Positions 10,701-19,072 of a stretch of 43,861 nt of DNA are shown here, piece after piece. Under the pieces are notes generated by a model. That model was not told the origin of the DNA and made no database searches. It saw nothing but the letters and a program-made list of their open reading frames with translations. The DNA comes from a virus: positions 1 through 43,861 of IMG/VR virus record IMGVR_UViG_3300030106_006417; one strand, written 5' to 3'. The position numbers and the translations under genes are program-made. Position 1 is the first letter of the stretch. Each line of letters opens with the position of its first letter.

Positions 10701-13700
10701 AAACGCGAGAGGTTTTGGTGCCGCAGCCGGAACTCAAAATGCTTCATTTTTTGCCGGTGGTACAACACCCGGTACATATGCCGTACCTACGGAAGATTAC
10801 AATGGAGTTTCATTTTCAAATATTGCGAATAGTAATCTAAACACTGGTAGACAAAAAATTGGTGGTGCTGGCTCTCAGAATGCTGGATTAGTATTTGGTG
10901 GCACACCATCGGCGCCAAAACAACAGACAGAAGAATGGAATGGTGTTGTTTGGACTGAAGCTGGTGCTACCGCATATTTAAGTGATGCTGGTTATAATAT
11001 TGTTGGAGCTGGTATTCAAAATGCCGCCCTAGCTATTGGTGGTCAACCATCATCTGCTAGAAAAGTAAGCACTGAACATTATGATGGTACTTCTTGGCGT
11101 GCCGGTGGTACTTTGATTACTACTAACGGGCATAAAAGAAGTGGTGCTGGAACTGAAAATGCTTCTTGGGTTGCGTTTGGTCAAGCTCCAGCTAATAGTA
11201 CACATACAGAGGTTTACGATGGTATTGCTTGGACATCTACTGCTAATGCAATTACAGCTAGATCATTGGCTGGTGCCGCCGGAACAGGCGCAGTTGGGTT
11301 AGCTTTTGGTGGATATAATCCAGGTCAGTTGAGTTGTACAGAACATTGGGATGGTGGTTTTGAAAATACAGGTAGTTTTGGTAGAATAGAATCAGCTCGT
11401 TTTGTTGGAGATGCCAGTGATTTAAGTAGTAGTTTAGGCTTAGTTGAATCTTCGGCAACTATTGCTAGTGATATAAGTGGTTCATTTTCATCTGGTTTCA
11501 ATATTGCTGTAAGAAAAGGTGGTTCAGCAAAAGATTTAATAAATGACGAAGGAGCAATCTTAACAGACCCAACAAGATGGTGTTGGACTTCATCTTCATT
11601 CAACGACCCACAGAATTATTCACTGAGAAGTACATTAAAACCCAGAGGACATTTTCAAGTCGATAGAAGGCATATAAACGCGGGAAGTGGTTCACTTGCT
11701 ACTTGGAGTCAAGGCACACCATTAATTAGCAGAAAAAGAACTCTAATTGGTGGTTCTACAGGACCTAGAGATGCTATTATGCTAGTAGGCGCAGGGCAGG
11801 GTGAATATGGCGGCTGTGGTAGAACTGAACTTTACGATGGTGTTGCTTGGTATGAAGGAAAATTTCAAAGTAATGGTAGAAGAGGTAAGATAGCCTTTGG
11901 AACACAGAATGCAGGAGTGGCACATGGTGGCAGAAGTATACATACATATAAGAATGATACAGAGAATTGGGATGGTATTAGTTGGACTACTGTAATATCA
12001 CATAACAGTGCCGTATCATGTTCAATAGATGGAATAGGATTTGGAACTCAAAATGATGGATTAATAGTATCATTTGCTTCAGGCAGTCCATCCTCTTGTC
12101 AAGACATTTGTCATTATGATGGAACTACTTTTTCTCGAGGTGCTGAAATGGTATATTCACAGGCTGCTGCCGGTGGTGCTGGTGACTCGGATTGTGCTAT
12201 TATTTTCGGAGGAAACCCTTCAGGAAATAGAAAACAAACACAGGAATATAATGGTACTAGTTGGGTTCAAAGAGCAAATCTTACATTTCCTGCAACTTTG
12301 AAATCAGGCGCTGGTGAAAATTACAGAAGGTCATGTCAGGCATTAGGTTTTGGTGGATTGACTCCAGGAAGAACAGTTAATGCAGAAGTTTTTGATTCAA
12401 CTATTAACTCTTGGTCAACAACTGCCGCACTAAGTAAAGGAAGAGGATATGCTGGAGTTCAAGCAGGTAATAATCAGTCCGCCTACGCCGTAGGTGGATT
12501 TCATCCCGCACCAGATTTCGATGGGGCAAATGCAGGAACTTTAGAAGTAGAGTATTACGATGAACATCTTATCGGTACTGGTTCATTCGGAAGTGTTATT
12601 GCTGGACAATTTTGGGGTGATGGAACAGGTGTATCTGCTTCATTATTCAGCAAAATATTATCAGGCTCACTATCAAGTTCTGCTCAAATAGCAGACGATA
12701 TTTCAGGTTCTTGGTCTAGTGGTATTGTAGCAAAAGGAGATATCATACCAGGTATTACCGATGGTGTTTGGTCAACTGCGAATTGTATACCCGGCCGAAG
12801 TACACCCAATGCTGCTGCTGGTGGATGTTTTAGAAGTAATACGATGTATGGCAGTGGTTACGCCCCCTCCCAACCCAAAGATACTTGGCTATACAATGAT
12901 ATAAGTTGGCGAGCTGCTGGAGAATTATTTAATCAGACTAATCCAACCTATAATGCAGAAATAGTTGGTGGTGAAACAAACTTTATGTTTCTTGGTGGAG
13001 ACCAATCTTTAGATAGAAATCAAATTTACGATGGCAAAGCTTGGTATCAAAATTCTAATTTACCAAATCCTCATTCCGTAACTTTGGGTGTTGCGGGTGC
13101 GGGTGATCCGAAAGTTGAAACTCATATCACAGGTAAAAGTCCTGCTTGTAACGGTCTCCATCTAATATGGAATACATTAGCTTGGTCAGTAGGTCCAGGT
13201 TTATCAATGGAACAGACATCACATAATTCAGTCGGTGGTGGTTCAGCAGTTTTGAATTATGGTGGTATGAACCCCAGTGCTGGATGTGAAATAGTACAGC
13301 GGTGGGATGGTACAACTTGGGCTCACGGACAACCTATGAATGTAGGACAACGCTTTGGTGCTGGTTTCGGTTCAGGTGTCAATGATGCACTTATCAATAC
13401 TAATTGTCATAATTTGTCACCTGCTCACAGTGGTACTCAGGTTTGGAATGGTACTAGTTGGAAAATTGGGAATGCTTCAACATTTAATAGGAAAATACCA
13501 ACTAATTTTGGTGGTGGAAACGGAACGCATGGGCTTGCAACTGGAAATCAACCATCTCCAACATCATTTGAAGAATGGAATGTATATTATTGTAATGATG
13601 CTACAGGTTCATTTGGAGCAGTTCAGCCAAAATCAACCTTTAGAGTAACTAATTTTACAGCAACGGGATCAGTTTTTAGATTACCAATTTTCAATGAACA

Positions 13701-13953
13701 TGATACAAGTGCACATTACTTTGTTTCAAGATCAAAACAACCAGGTGAGATGTGGTTTAACAAATCAAGAAATTCAATATTTTATACTTGGGAAAGTTCT
13801 AGTATTTCAACAAGTATGTGCGGAAGTTCAGGTGAAGGTGATCCAAACAATCAATACACTCAATCATTCAAAGTCTCAACTGTTATAACCTCACAAATAT
13901 CTTCAAGTAGATATACGGGAAGTTGGGGTGAGATTGAACAAGAATACATTTAG
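7729..13953 (+). CDS. Giant kelch beta-propeller adhesin (five propellers)
   Basis: A 2074-aa paralogue of the preceding gene, sharing the N terminus and the kelch consensus (NAALAFGG...TEHYNGTSWS.GG). The first ~180 residues contain ISGSSTSTASFGRF, identical in style to the shaft repeats of the gene at the window start. I count 30 blades in five groups of six, separated by linkers that hold the shaft module. The first three also carry a longer insert (GVSGS...GSE.HYSSS.GH...ELGHIKG.V) that the 2165-aa paralogue lacks. The fourth and fifth propellers are more degenerate. The protein ends in a cap with GEMWFNKSRNSIFYTW. It is probably a second tail fibre or a partner fibre subunit. The start is set by ACGGAG seven bases before ATG and by homology to the paralogue. 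Confidence 0.8.
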   Translation: MAIRDAIVLNTTGSSFEALQSGDTVRVKGDLLVQDSSGTSLLSVGTSDTTVTLGGSVTSSAIISGSSTSTASFGRFVATTYTGDAREIASTLPRSAGIISGAAQIRDDVSGSFVSGFSFGATADQLYVGVSGSNSEHSASVSGSTRAMAASGSDLTHLKSDEIGHIRGIVGAGTFTAGDALGTGRGYVLGAGSQNAALAFGGYGPSNTRNKTEHYNGTSWSEGGNLNQNHHNGQMGAGWGVEYAAIKTGGNGPGLTTSTEVYNGTSWSEIQNKTVGQCCGGGAGTQNAGVAFGGNPSPNTTEHWNGTSWSTGGTMIAGGDRINCGAGLENAALAAGVGGSPTPNTCTEEYDGTSWSAGGILSDKKSRAGTAGTQNAAIAIDGLNGSSDDVSLHYDGASWSVGGSSLHNKFDVAAVGVQSAALKFGGTYFQTCTEQYNANYTNTGSFGRIEAGYIVGNAEDIKGQIPRDAGLVTSSAQLATDISGSFTSGFNFGAPADSHFIGVSGSTPTPGVSGSETHYSSSVGHPAEIYASGSASGSDHSFQLVDELGHIKGVVEAGAWSLGPNINNPRQDNAGAGVQNAALSFGGYPPTGDTEIYNGTTWSELNDLNLARANGGGLGTVDAALYMGGQPTISCTEEWNGTSWSEVTNMTTARANNQGVGTQNAGLIFGGNPGIATTEEYNGTSFSAGGSLITAIFGAGGAGIQNAALKFGGSTPSVSNTTEHYNGTSWTAGGNLITARTYLKGAGVENSALAVMGLPAAGTLTEHYDGTSWSAGGSLNIARSSGAATGVSHAAIAMGGAPATSHRESTELYEGSFSNSGSFGRIEATILKGNIIGLQNYLVRSDNIVSGSAQIRVDVSGSFDEGFSFGASNARLFDGVSGSRFTPGVSGSEQFYSSSFGHVTEHIGISGSHPSGGADYSQLLESEAGHIRGKIVSGVWSSGGALITARKVGSLGTGVENAALAGDIRGAPNNDAEEYNGTAWSVTADMINARGFGAAAGTQNASFFAGGTTPGTYAVPTEDYNGVSFSNIANSNLNTGRQKIGGAGSQNAGLVFGGTPSAPKQQTEEWNGVVWTEAGATAYLSDAGYNIVGAGIQNAALAIGGQPSSARKVSTEHYDGTSWRAGGTLITTNGHKRSGAGTENASWVAFGQAPANSTHTEVYDGIAWTSTANAITARSLAGAAGTGAVGLAFGGYNPGQLSCTEHWDGGFENTGSFGRIESARFVGDASDLSSSLGLVESSATIASDISGSFSSGFNIAVRKGGSAKDLINDEGAILTDPTRWCWTSSSFNDPQNYSLRSTLKPRGHFQVDRRHINAGSGSLATWSQGTPLISRKRTLIGGSTGPRDAIMLVGAGQGEYGGCGRTELYDGVAWYEGKFQSNGRRGKIAFGTQNAGVAHGGRSIHTYKNDTENWDGISWTTVISHNSAVSCSIDGIGFGTQNDGLIVSFASGSPSSCQDICHYDGTTFSRGAEMVYSQAAAGGAGDSDCAIIFGGNPSGNRKQTQEYNGTSWVQRANLTFPATLKSGAGENYRRSCQALGFGGLTPGRTVNAEVFDSTINSWSTTAALSKGRGYAGVQAGNNQSAYAVGGFHPAPDFDGANAGTLEVEYYDEHLIGTGSFGSVIAGQFWGDGTGVSASLFSKILSGSLSSSAQIADDISGSWSSGIVAKGDIIPGITDGVWSTANCIPGRSTPNAAAGGCFRSNTMYGSGYAPSQPKDTWLYNDISWRAAGELFNQTNPTYNAEIVGGETNFMFLGGDQSLDRNQIYDGKAWYQNSNLPNPHSVTLGVAGAGDPKVETHITGKSPACNGLHLIWNTLAWSVGPGLSMEQTSHNSVGGGSAVLNYGGMNPSAGCEIVQRWDGTTWAHGQPMNVGQRFGAGFGSGVNDALINTNCHNLSPAHSGTQVWNGTSWKIGNASTFNRKIPTNFGGGNGTHGLATGNQPSPTSFEEWNVYYCNDATGSFGAVQPKSTFRVTNFTATGSVFRLPIFNEHDTSAHYFVSRSKQPGEMWFNKSRNSIFYTWESSSISTSMCGSSGEGDPNNQYTQSFKVSTVITSQISSSRYTGSWGEIEQEYI
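8244..13590 (+). repeat. Kelch repeat array, 30 blades in five groups
   Basis: Approximate propeller limits are 8244-9045, 9403-10176, 10541-11358, 11694-12569 and 12763-13590. Blades follow the pattern of a glycine/alanine-rich strand with NAA.AFGG, a loop, then TE.YNGTSW. The inserted linkers between propellers are 60-120 residues. Counts and limits are by eye from the translation. Confidence 0.75.
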
Positions 13954-13970
13954 AAAAAATAAAGATTTTA

Positions 13971-13978
13971 TATTTATA
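13971..13978 (+). promoter_or_regulatory. Candidate late promoter element TATTTATA
   Basis: The same octamer as at 7701, here in the 53-bp gap 28 bases before the ATG at 14007. CGGAGG serves as ribosome binding site downstream. Confidence 0.35.
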
Positions 13979-14006
13979 GATACAACAATTAATTCGGAGG
14001 ATTAAA

Positions 14007-14276
14007 ATGGCTTATTATTATATTGTACCAACTGGCAAAAAAGGATTTATAACCCATGAAGATAATGAAAGAGCTCATGTTGCTAATTATCCTGGTGATA
14101 TTTTCGTAACTGAAAATTCAGAATGGGCTACACGTGTCGGAGCGGTTGAAAAAACAAAGGCTGAAGCACAACAAATTAGTGACGATTGGATAGATGCTCA
14201 TAATGCTGAACTTACAAGTAGTGCAATTTGGGATGCTGATACAATGGAGAGTAGTTCATATTCTGTTATACCATAA
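14007..14276 (+). CDS. Small protein of unknown function (89 aa)
   Basis: Not recognised. The 89-aa product starts MAYYYIVPTGKKGF and has a mixed, slightly acidic composition with no signal peptide or membrane segment. The middle (TKAEAQQISDDWIDAHNAE) looks helical. A strong CGGAGG Shine-Dalgarno lies seven bases before the ATG, and a TATTTATA element lies further upstream, so it is probably expressed late as its own unit. Its place directly after two fibre genes would fit a small virion accessory or fibre chaperone, but nothing in the sequence proves that. Confidence 0.7.
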   Translation: MAYYYIVPTGKKGFITHEDNERAHVANYPGDIFVTENSEWATRVGAVEKTKAEAQQISDDWIDAHNAELTSSAIWDADTMESSSYSVIP

Positions 14277-14333
14277 AAAAAATCGTATTTGGGTTATTTA
14301 ATAGATAGTTATAATTAAATTAAGGAAAAAGTT

Positions 14334-15068
14334 ATGAGTGACATGCAAAGAGATGAAAAGAATACCGATATCGCTGTAGCTGAAGATTTGAAGCCAATTC
14401 TAAATGTATTGGGTGAAGAAGATTCTAAGGCTATTGCTGTTCTAAGGGATGAATTAGTAGACAATTGGAAAAAGAAACAAATATTTCGTACTGAAACAGA
14501 GATGAGAATATCAGTATTGAATGATGCTAAGCATCCAACAGACGCCTCAAAGTATTGGCAATCTGTGCGTGAGATGGGTGCTATGTTTGATGCCTTAATG
14601 GGTCTTTCTTTTGATATGAGAAAAAATGCTGTAGTTGCGGAAAGGTTACAAAGAAAAATGATGAAGGCTGAGAGAAAAGGTGATGATTTAGGAATGAGGG
14701 AAATTCAGATAGACATAGATCAAAATTTGTGGGAGAAAGCCAATATGCGTTCTACGGCACATGATAGGGTACGTGAACTCAAACTTTGGTCTAAGATAAA
14801 AGATGAATTAGATAATGGTACTTTTGATAATGAAAATGTTGATGCTCATCAAGCAGTCTCCTATTCTCATATTCTAACTAATCGTGTAAAATCGTTAAGT
14901 GAACATTCTCAACCAGCAGAAGTTGTAAATGCTGCTGGGCCACTACAAACAGTTCAAAGGTTGATGACAAAAGATGGTAAATTAAAACAATTTGATGGTA
15001 AAGCACCAGAACTGCCAGTCAAAGAAAGAGAACCTCAGTTAACAGATGGCGAAGATAAAAATGAGTAA
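14334..15068 (+). CDS. Helical protein of unknown function (244 aa)
   Basis: Not recognised. The 244-aa product is rich in charged residues, with long predicted helices (around residues 90-160, including MRKNAVVAERLQRKMMKAERKGDD) and an acidic/proline-rich tail (PELPVKEREPQLTDGEDKNE). No catalytic motif, signal or membrane segment is visible. AAGGAAAAAG precedes the ATG. It ends two bases before the halogenase-like gene and so may be cotranscribed with it. A scaffold, assembly or regulatory role is possible but unsupported. Confidence 0.75.
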   Translation: MSDMQRDEKNTDIAVAEDLKPILNVLGEEDSKAIAVLRDELVDNWKKKQIFRTETEMRISVLNDAKHPTDASKYWQSVREMGAMFDALMGLSFDMRKNAVVAERLQRKMMKAERKGDDLGMREIQIDIDQNLWEKANMRSTAHDRVRELKLWSKIKDELDNGTFDNENVDAHQAVSYSHILTNRVKSLSEHSQPAEVVNAAGPLQTVQRLMTKDGKLKQFDGKAPELPVKEREPQLTDGEDKNE

Positions 15069-15070
15069 AA

Positions 15071-16570
15071 ATGAAAAAAATTTTAGTAGCCGGTGGAGGA
15101 CTATCAGGTTTTATTAGTGCTTTATATGTAAAAAAAGTTTTTACAAATGTAGAGGTTTCTTTGGTACATTCTTCTGATATAGGTATATTAGGAGCTGGTG
15201 AAGGAACCACACCACAGTTCAAAAAACTTCTTGATATACTCAAAATAGATAAAAGAGACTTTCTAAAGAAAACCAAAGGAACATTAAAACTTGGAATACA
15301 GTTTGATAATTGGAATGGTGATAAAGACTCTTACGTGCATGGATTTGGTGATACAGTTTTTAAACCTGAGTCTAAAGATAGAACCGAAGAGGAAAATAGA
15401 CTTGCACTAATTCATTATGGTATATCTAAATCCATACATGTAGATAAATTATCTTGTTTAAAGTCTCTCATAGATAATTTTAAATCATCACTGTTTTTAT
15501 CTAATCAAGAACAAAATATAACTACTGATTCATACATTGATGCTTTACACTTGGATGCTCATTTGTCAGCTGAATATTTAGAGAATATTGCTAAAAGTAG
15601 AGGTGTAAAAGTTATTGAAGATAAAATTTTAGACTTTGAATTAAATCAAGATGGTTTCATTACAAAAGTTATCGGTGATAGTGAAAACTATGATTGTGAT
15701 TTCGTATTCGATTGTACAGGCTTCGCAAGAATGATTATTGGTAAAAAATATGAGACTGAGTGGGTATCCTATAAAAATCATTTAACATTAGATTCAGCAT
15801 TTTCATTTCAATTACCGATAGATTCGGAAAAAATAAAACCTGCTACAATTGCCACCGCTATGAATTCGGGATGGATGTGGAAGATACCATTAACTTACAG
15901 ATTTGGTTGTGGTTACATATATGACAGTAATTTTATAACTGAAGAGGAAGCTATAAAAGAAGTTGAACTTCACTTAGACACTCAGATAGAAATTGTGAAT
16001 AGATTTAAATTTAATGCCGGTAGATATGAGAATAGCTGGGTGAAAAATTGTTGTGCTATAGGCTTGAGTTCAAATTTTACAGAGCCACTTGAAGCAACAT
16101 CAATTTGGTTACAGTTTTTATCCTTATCTAAGTTGATGGAGTGTAACTTTTTTGATTTATGCAAAGACAAAAATATTGTTGATGATTATAATAACTATGT
16201 TGCTGACCTATCAGATTTGACTATGAACTTTCTTTATTTCCACTATATGACAAAAAGAAATGATACTCCATTTTGGAAAACTTACAGTGAGAGAACAACT
16301 ATCCCAAAGCAATTGAAATCTCTAATTGATTTTTGGAATCAGAAAGCTCATACTCCGCATGATGAAGATATGTTGGGAGATGTTTTTGGGGTAGCATCGT
16401 ATCTAATGGTTGGACATGGAAATAAGTTTTGGAACAAAAAATCATCAAAAGATTATTGTGATGTTAGAAATTTAGATAATGTAGAAAAGTTTGTATCAAA
16501 TATTCCAAAAATAGAAAACTTTCTTTTAGAAAAGTCTATTACACACGAAGATTTTTTAAGGTATTTATAA
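15071..16570 (+). CDS. Flavin-dependent tryptophan-halogenase-like protein
   Basis: A 499-aa protein, close to the usual length for the PrnA/RebH family. An FAD-binding GGGLSG lies at residues 8-13 and GAGEGTTP at 41-48. K73 in GTLKLGIQF lies where the family's catalytic lysine forms the hypohalous-acid adduct. The signature WxWxIP is intact as WMWKIP (268-273), and PLEATSIW follows near residue 340. Known members use FADH2, oxygen and halide to chlorinate or brominate tryptophan, free or within peptides; the substrate here is unknown. It heads an overlapping operon with five 2OG oxygenases, a glycosyltransferase and a sulfotransferase, and its stop overlaps the next ATG (TAATG). No flavin reductase is in the window, so host FADH2 would be needed. 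Tryptophan-halogenase-like genes are known from marine myophages. A related flavin monooxygenase activity cannot be excluded. Confidence 0.88.
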   Translation: MKKILVAGGGLSGFISALYVKKVFTNVEVSLVHSSDIGILGAGEGTTPQFKKLLDILKIDKRDFLKKTKGTLKLGIQFDNWNGDKDSYVHGFGDTVFKPESKDRTEEENRLALIHYGISKSIHVDKLSCLKSLIDNFKSSLFLSNQEQNITTDSYIDALHLDAHLSAEYLENIAKSRGVKVIEDKILDFELNQDGFITKVIGDSENYDCDFVFDCTGFARMIIGKKYETEWVSYKNHLTLDSAFSFQLPIDSEKIKPATIATAMNSGWMWKIPLTYRFGCGYIYDSNFITEEEAIKEVELHLDTQIEIVNRFKFNAGRYENSWVKNCCAIGLSSNFTEPLEATSIWLQFLSLSKLMECNFFDLCKDKNIVDDYNNYVADLSDLTMNFLYFHYMTKRNDTPFWKTYSERTTIPKQLKSLIDFWNQKAHTPHDEDMLGDVFGVASYLMVGHGNKFWNKKSSKDYCDVRNLDNVEKFVSNIPKIENFLLEKSITHEDFLRYL

Positions 16571-17184
16571 TGTTTATTTTTAGAAAAGAAAAGTCAATAC
16601 CTGATGATTTATGTGATGCTTTTATAGAAACCTTTGAAACATGTCCAGAAAGTTATAGACATCGTGGTGTGGTTTCAAACAAAAAAGATGGAGTTTATCA
16701 AGATAAAGATGTAAAACTTTCTACCGATATTTCTTTTAATCCTTCTATGGAAACAGATTCATTTTGGGGGGATAAAATAAGCTACACAGTAAATACTTTA
16801 TACGATGCTATGACGGAGTATAGAAGTAGATATCACGTTGCTTTCAATAATATTGATAAGTTCAAAGTAGGAAATCTTTTTAATATGCAAAAGTATGAAC
16901 CAGGTGAAGCATACTACAAATATCATTGTGAAAGAGCTGGTATGAAACATTCCGATAGAATTTTAGTGTGGATGATTTATCTGAATAATGTTTATGATGG
17001 TGGGGAAACTGAATTTTTTTACTACCATCATTATGAACCTGCCAGAAAAGGAACATTACTGATATGGCCAACAGATTGGACTCACCTACATAGGGGTATA
17101 TTAAGTAATACAGAAAATAAATATATATTGACAGGTTGGTACACTTTTTTAACTGAAGAGGAGAAAGAAAATGGAAAGGATTAG
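16570..17184 (+). CDS. 2OG-Fe(II) oxygenase, prolyl-4-hydroxylase-like
   Basis: A 204-aa protein with the C-terminal double-stranded beta-helix pattern of the P4H superfamily: KYEPGEAYYKYHCE, YLNNVYDGGETEF, KGTLLIWP, LHRG, then NKYILTGW. Likely iron ligands are H119, E121 and H174, with K184 in place to bind 2-oxoglutarate. The second ligand is glutamate (HxE) where most members have aspartate (HxD), which is unusual but occurs in some active enzymes. The family couples oxidative decarboxylation of 2OG to hydroxylation of a peptide or small molecule. Its ATG shares a base with the halogenase stop and it overlaps the next oxygenase by 14 bp, so translation is probably coupled. The substrate is unknown. 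Confidence 0.85.
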   Translation: MFIFRKEKSIPDDLCDAFIETFETCPESYRHRGVVSNKKDGVYQDKDVKLSTDISFNPSMETDSFWGDKISYTVNTLYDAMTEYRSRYHVAFNNIDKFKVGNLFNMQKYEPGEAYYKYHCERAGMKHSDRILVWMIYLNNVYDGGETEFFYYHHYEPARKGTLLIWPTDWTHLHRGILSNTENKYILTGWYTFLTEEEKENGKD

Positions 17185-17821
17185 TGGACTTAGTTATGGA
17201 GTAAGACCGTGTAATTTTAATGACTTCTACTATTTCAGAAATGCACTATCGGATGAGATGATTGAAGAAATTCATAAAATGGTTTACGACAATAATTATG
17301 AATTTAAAAAGGGTGGAACTGGTTATGCTGAAGCTGGTGGTATAGATCAGGATAATTCTAATAACAGAGATATTGCTTACATTCCGTGGGTAGAACATTC
17401 AAATATGATTTACACATATTTGGAAAGTTGTGTAATTAAAGCAAATCAAGAAATATTTCAGTTTGATATTCAGTATGTAACCGACTTATTACATTACGTT
17501 ATATATCCGACACCAAATCAGCCTGATACATTAGGACAGGTTAGGGAAACAGGTGGTCATTTGGACTGGCATATGGACATCGGTCAAGGTATGGTGAACA
17601 GAAGAAAATTAGCAACAACTGTTCAACTAAGTGACCCAAATGATTACGAAGGCGGTGATTTTCAAATATGGTATGGTGGAAGTGAAGGATTTATAACTTT
17701 ACCAAGAGAAAAAGGTGATATACTTATATTCCCAAGTTTTTATTTACATAGAGTAACTCCAATAACAAAAGGTGAGAGAAGAGCACTTGTGTTTTGGACA
17801 GGAGGAGAACCATTTAGATGA
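17171..17821 (+). CDS. 2OG-Fe(II) oxygenase, PKHD/PiuC-like
   Basis: A 216-aa protein with a complete facial triad: H134 and D136 in GGHLDWHMD, H193 in SFYLHRV, and R203 in KGERRALVFW as the 2OG anchor. GGDFQIWYGG and KGDILIFPS are the expected core strands. The overall pattern is that of PKHD-type hydroxylases such as PiuC, though the lineage assignment is by eye. It overlaps the upstream oxygenase by 14 bp and the downstream one by 4 bp (ATGA). The start at 17171 is supported by GAAGAGGAG upstream. The substrate is unknown; hydroxylation of a peptide, nucleotide sugar or other small molecule are all possible. Confidence 0.88.
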   Translation: MERISGLSYGVRPCNFNDFYYFRNALSDEMIEEIHKMVYDNNYEFKKGGTGYAEAGGIDQDNSNNRDIAYIPWVEHSNMIYTYLESCVIKANQEIFQFDIQYVTDLLHYVIYPTPNQPDTLGQVRETGGHLDWHMDIGQGMVNRRKLATTVQLSDPNDYEGGDFQIWYGGSEGFITLPREKGDILIFPSFYLHRVTPITKGERRALVFWTGGEPFR

Positions 17822-18432
17822 GTTTAGAATTTATATCAAATGAACATATGTTGTTTCCAACACCACTCTGGCAAGTTCAGATTAAAGGTGTGGATAATGA
17901 TGCGATCAAAAAATATGTTTACCATTTAAGGGATACTACAGAGGGAGTTGTTATATCTAATAGAGGTGGATGGCATTCAAAAGATATTTTGGAGCCAATT
18001 CCTGAAGCTTTGGAAAATTTATTTAGTAATTTCCAATCATTCGTAAATCAGTATTGTGCACAAATAACAGGTTTGAATCAATTAAAGATTGGAAATTTTT
18101 GGTTTAATATTAATTCGAAATACGATTACAATAGAACACACGATCATCAAAATAGTATTTTATCTGCTGTGTATTACATTGATGCTATAGGAGATAATAT
18201 TGGTTCGTTTGTCGCTGAAAGAGATGATTCAGCAGAGTTTTTTCTTGGCACTTATAAAAATATAACTCCATTCACATCTACAAGTTTTTCAATTACTCCA
18301 TTAACAGGATTTGCTTTCATAATGCCGTCTTGGGTTTTACATTCTGTTGAACAGAACTTTGAGGATAGGGATAGAATTTCATTAGCTGTCAATTTTATAA
18401 GACATGACATTGAGGAAAACCCTTATGTCTAA
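17818..18432 (+). CDS. Putative 2OG-Fe(II) oxygenase (TIGR02466-like), copy 1
   Basis: A 204-aa protein starting close to MLFPTPLWQ, the hallmark N terminus of the TIGR02466/2OG-FeII_Oxy_5 group. The core motif THDHQNSILSAVYYID (H108, H110) is followed by MPSWVLHSVEQN (H175) and DRISLAVNF (R185), giving the His/His and Arg positions expected for metal and 2OG binding. It is the most divergent of the three members of this group here and lacks the KGKLGD tail shared by the next two. ATGA overlap with the preceding gene implies coupled translation. Activity and substrate are untested for this group in phages. Confidence 0.8.
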   Translation: MSLEFISNEHMLFPTPLWQVQIKGVDNDAIKKYVYHLRDTTEGVVISNRGGWHSKDILEPIPEALENLFSNFQSFVNQYCAQITGLNQLKIGNFWFNINSKYDYNRTHDHQNSILSAVYYIDAIGDNIGSFVAERDDSAEFFLGTYKNITPFTSTSFSITPLTGFAFIMPSWVLHSVEQNFEDRDRISLAVNFIRHDIEENPYV

Positions 18433-19072
18433 TAATTCAGATGCAAATATTTTTCAAATGTTTTCAACACCATTATATGTAAGTAACTACAAAGGTGATA
18501 TGACAGAAATAAATAATTATTTACACAGCATTGAGTTGCATGAACATAATCCAGGTTATGGTATGATTTCAAAAGATAGTTATCTTATAGACAATCTGAT
18601 TTGTAAACCATTAGCAGATTTTATACATAAATCTATGACAGACTTTGCTATTAACTGTATGGCACTAAATGAGGAAATCTTTTTTTCTCAAAGTTGGATA
18701 AGCGGTAAAGCTCAAGGTGCTTCACATAAAGCACATTCTCATCCCAACACAATCATCGCATCTGTATTTTACTTTGATGCCGAAGAAGGAGATTCCCCAA
18801 TATGCTTTAGTAAAGAAGCCAGGTCTTTAAATAGAAGTTACATAGAGCCAAGTCTAAGAGATGACTACCAACAAAACATTTTTGCTCAAGATGAAATATA
18901 TTACTATCCTAAGAGAAATGATTTAATAATATTTCCATCTTGGTTAATGCACGGTGTTCCCCCAAATCAAAAACCAAAAATTAGAAAAGTCTTAGGAGTG
19001 AATGCTATGACAAAGGGAAAGTTAGGAGATCGTGAAACAATAAGCGAATTGGATTACAAAAGATATGTATGA
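18425..19072 (+). CDS. Putative 2OG-Fe(II) oxygenase (TIGR02466-like), copy 2
   Basis: I place the start at ATG 18425 rather than the in-frame ATG at 18404. GAGGA lies nine bases upstream of 18425, and the protein then begins MSNNSDANIFQMFSTPLY, so the FSTPLY motif falls near the N terminus as in its relatives. The 215-aa product has HKAHSHPNTIIASVFYFD (H104, H106), FPSWLMHGV (H176) and R187 in KIRKVLGVN. The C terminus TKGKLGDRETISEL matches the next gene closely, so the two are probably tandem duplicates. It overlaps the neighbours by 8 bp on both sides. Confidence 0.82.
   Translation: MSNNSDANIFQMFSTPLYVSNYKGDMTEINNYLHSIELHEHNPGYGMISKDSYLIDNLICKPLADFIHKSMTDFAINCMALNEEIFFSQSWISGKAQGASHKAHSHPNTIIASVFYFDAEEGDSPICFSKEARSLNRSYIEPSLRDDYQQNIFAQDEIYYYPKRNDLIIFPSWLMHGVPPNQKPKIRKVLGVNAMTKGKLGDRETISELDYKRYV

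Noticed and set aside
1579-13590. CRISPR-like or satellite DNA array
   Set aside because: The periodicity is at protein level with variable spacing and divergent codons; there are no identical direct repeats with unique spacers.
16562-16569. TATTTATA before ATG 16570 as a promoter
   Set aside because: It lies inside the last codons of the halogenase and touches the start codon, so it cannot act as a promoter with a leader. Treated as chance.
18404-18424. ATG at 18404 as start of the oxygenase
   Set aside because: ATG 18425 has GAGGA nine bases upstream and puts the FSTPLY motif in the usual position.
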